Part shown: positions 6,128 to 6,975 of the stretch, one piece after another | How positions within the stretch are numbered: position 1 is the stretch's first letter | How the letters are laid out: each line of letters begins with the position of its first letter | NCBI GenBank assembly: GCA_013042925.1 | Contig: JABDPH010000022.1 | Span: 1-6,975 of the forward strand | Reading direction: 5' to 3' | Length of the DNA stretch: 6,975 bases | Origin: Eudoraea sp. | Lineage (GTDB): Bacteria > Bacteroidota > Bacteroidia > Flavobacteriales > Flavobacteriaceae | Translations under genes and position numbers: made by a program | Notes under the pieces: generated by a model | Seen by the model: only the letters and a program-made list of their open reading frames with translations | Databases searched by the model: none | What the model was told of the DNA's origin: nothing

Positions 6128-6975
6128 ATGAATAGAAAAAAATTTACAGTATCTATGAAAACCCATATCTTAAGTACCGTACTATGTTCGTCGGTATTAT
6201 TCAGCCAATGTTCATACGATAAAAAAGAACAGAGGAAGCCCAACATTATTTATGTTTTAGCTGATGATTTAGGCTATGGTGACATTTCGGCGTACAACGA
6301 AAAGAGCAAAATTAAGACTCCAAATATTGACAGATTGGCTTCTGAGGGTATTAAATTTACAGATGCGCACACTTCTTCTTCTGTCTGTTCTCCAACCAGA
6401 TATGGAATACTGACAGGAAGGTATAACTGGCGATCAAGGCTAAAGGCATCTGTTCTGTGGGGGAAGTCTAAAGCTTTAATATCCAAAGAAAGAACCACAG
6501 TGGGTAAGATGCTTCAATCAACTGGCTATTACACGGCTTTTATAGGTAAATGGCATTTGGGTTGGAATTGGGATATGGATAGTTTAGATGTCATTGATTT
6601 TTCCAAAAGAATAGCACATTCTCCAAATGATGTGGGATTCGATTATGCTTTTGGTCATGCTTCCTCATTAGACATGGCACCTTACGTGTACGTTGAAAAT
6701 AGAATGCCGACAGCTATTCCGACAGACAGTACTGCTAGTGATGATAAATTTGGATGGTGGAGAAAAGGCCTTACCGCACCCGACTTTATTCATGAAGATG
6801 TTACTCCTAACCTATTCAGAAGATCGATAAAGTTCATACAAGAAAGATCAAAAGAGAAAGATCCATTCTTCCTCTATCTTGCCCTTCCATCTCCTCATAC
6901 TCCTATTTTACCCATAGAAGCGTGGCAAGGCAAAAGTGGATTAAATCCATACGGCGATTTCGTAATGATGGTGGA
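6128..6975 (+). CDS. Type I sulfatase, secreted (C-terminus outside window)
   Basis: This is the first 282 residues of a sulfatase usually about 450-550 residues long; the frame is open to the window edge. Type I sulfatases hydrolyse sulfate esters, often on sulfated polysaccharides in marine Bacteroidetes, with a formylglycine made from Cys or Ser. Visible parts are the metal-binding Asp46 and Asp47 in NIIYVLADDLGYGD, TPNIDRLASEGIKF, the maturation motif CSPTRYGILTGR with the converted Cys at 87, GKWHLG with Lys141 and His143, and SPHTP with His257. The YNWRSRL segment after the motif is familiar from arylsulfatase A/GALNS-like bacterial sulfatases. The N-terminus is a signal peptide ending in FSQC (Cys28), possibly a lipoprotein with an unusual Gln before the Cys. 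ATG 6155 (Met10) is a real alternative start: it leaves a compact 18-residue signal and has seven A about 15 bases upstream. The maturing enzyme (anSME or FGE type) is not in the window, and the glycan substrate cannot be assigned. Confidence 0.93.
   Translation, partial: MNRKKFTVSMKTHILSTVLCSSVLFSQCSYDKKEQRKPNIIYVLADDLGYGDISAYNEKSKIKTPNIDRLASEGIKFTDAHTSSSVCSPTRYGILTGRYNWRSRLKASVLWGKSKALISKERTTVGKMLQSTGYYTAFIGKWHLGWNWDMDSLDVIDFSKRIAHSPNDVGFDYAFGHASSLDMAPYVYVENRMPTAIPTDSTASDDKFGWWRKGLTAPDFIHEDVTPNLFRRSIKFIQERSKEKDPFFLYLALPSPHTPILPIEAWQGKSGLNPYGDFVMMV

Noticed and set aside
1..6975. CRISPR, tRNA, insertion sequence, defence or toxin-antitoxin module
   Set aside because: No spaced direct repeats, cloverleaf-like sequence, transposase motif or paired small genes were seen on either strand.

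Overview
The window looks like a stretch of a Flavobacteriia-type (Bacteroidetes) chromosome, probably from a marine or polysaccharide-degrading lineage. Four observations point there: AT-rich DNA, promoter-like pairs of a TTG/TTTG box and a TAnnTTTG box instead of sigma70-type boxes, no clear Shine-Dalgarno sequences, and typical protein types (a signal peptide ending in NA-Q, Cys-anchored lipoproteins and a secreted sulfatase). Genus cannot be decided from this sequence.

All six supported genes lie on the + strand. In order they are: a 12-TM major facilitator transporter (151-1407); a small lipoprotein with an NTF2/SnoaL-like fold (1556-2077), closed by a strong intrinsic terminator (2109-2137); a 356-base non-coding stretch with a second weaker hairpin, a C-rich patch and two promoter candidates; a membrane-anchored FlgO/TolB-N domain plus TPR protein (2434-4176); a diacylglycerol-kinase-family lipid kinase (4268-5185); an exported DinB-fold protein (5295-5858); a 269-base non-coding stretch with a possible folded RNA; and the N-terminal half of a type I sulfatase, cut by the right edge (6128-6975).

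Genes are separated by about 90-360 bases with no overlaps, and several have their own promoter-like motif, so this reads as a row of independent units and not an operon. No shared pathway is evident. Three of the six products (lipoprotein, DinB protein, sulfatase) act outside the cytoplasm and two others are in the inner membrane. The sulfatase hints at use of sulfated glycans, but no SusC/SusD pair or glycoside hydrolase is present here.

The window starts inside a degenerate 7-base tandem repeat (1-56), and the best promoter candidate of the window (45-73) begins in its last units. I found no CRISPR array, tRNA, rRNA, insertion sequence or toxin-antitoxin or defence module, and no convincing undescribed system. 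The points most worth a second look are the heptad repeat and promoter overlap, the promoter and inverted repeat in front of the FlgO-TPR gene, the apparently near-leaderless lipid kinase gene, and the structured stretch before the sulfatase.
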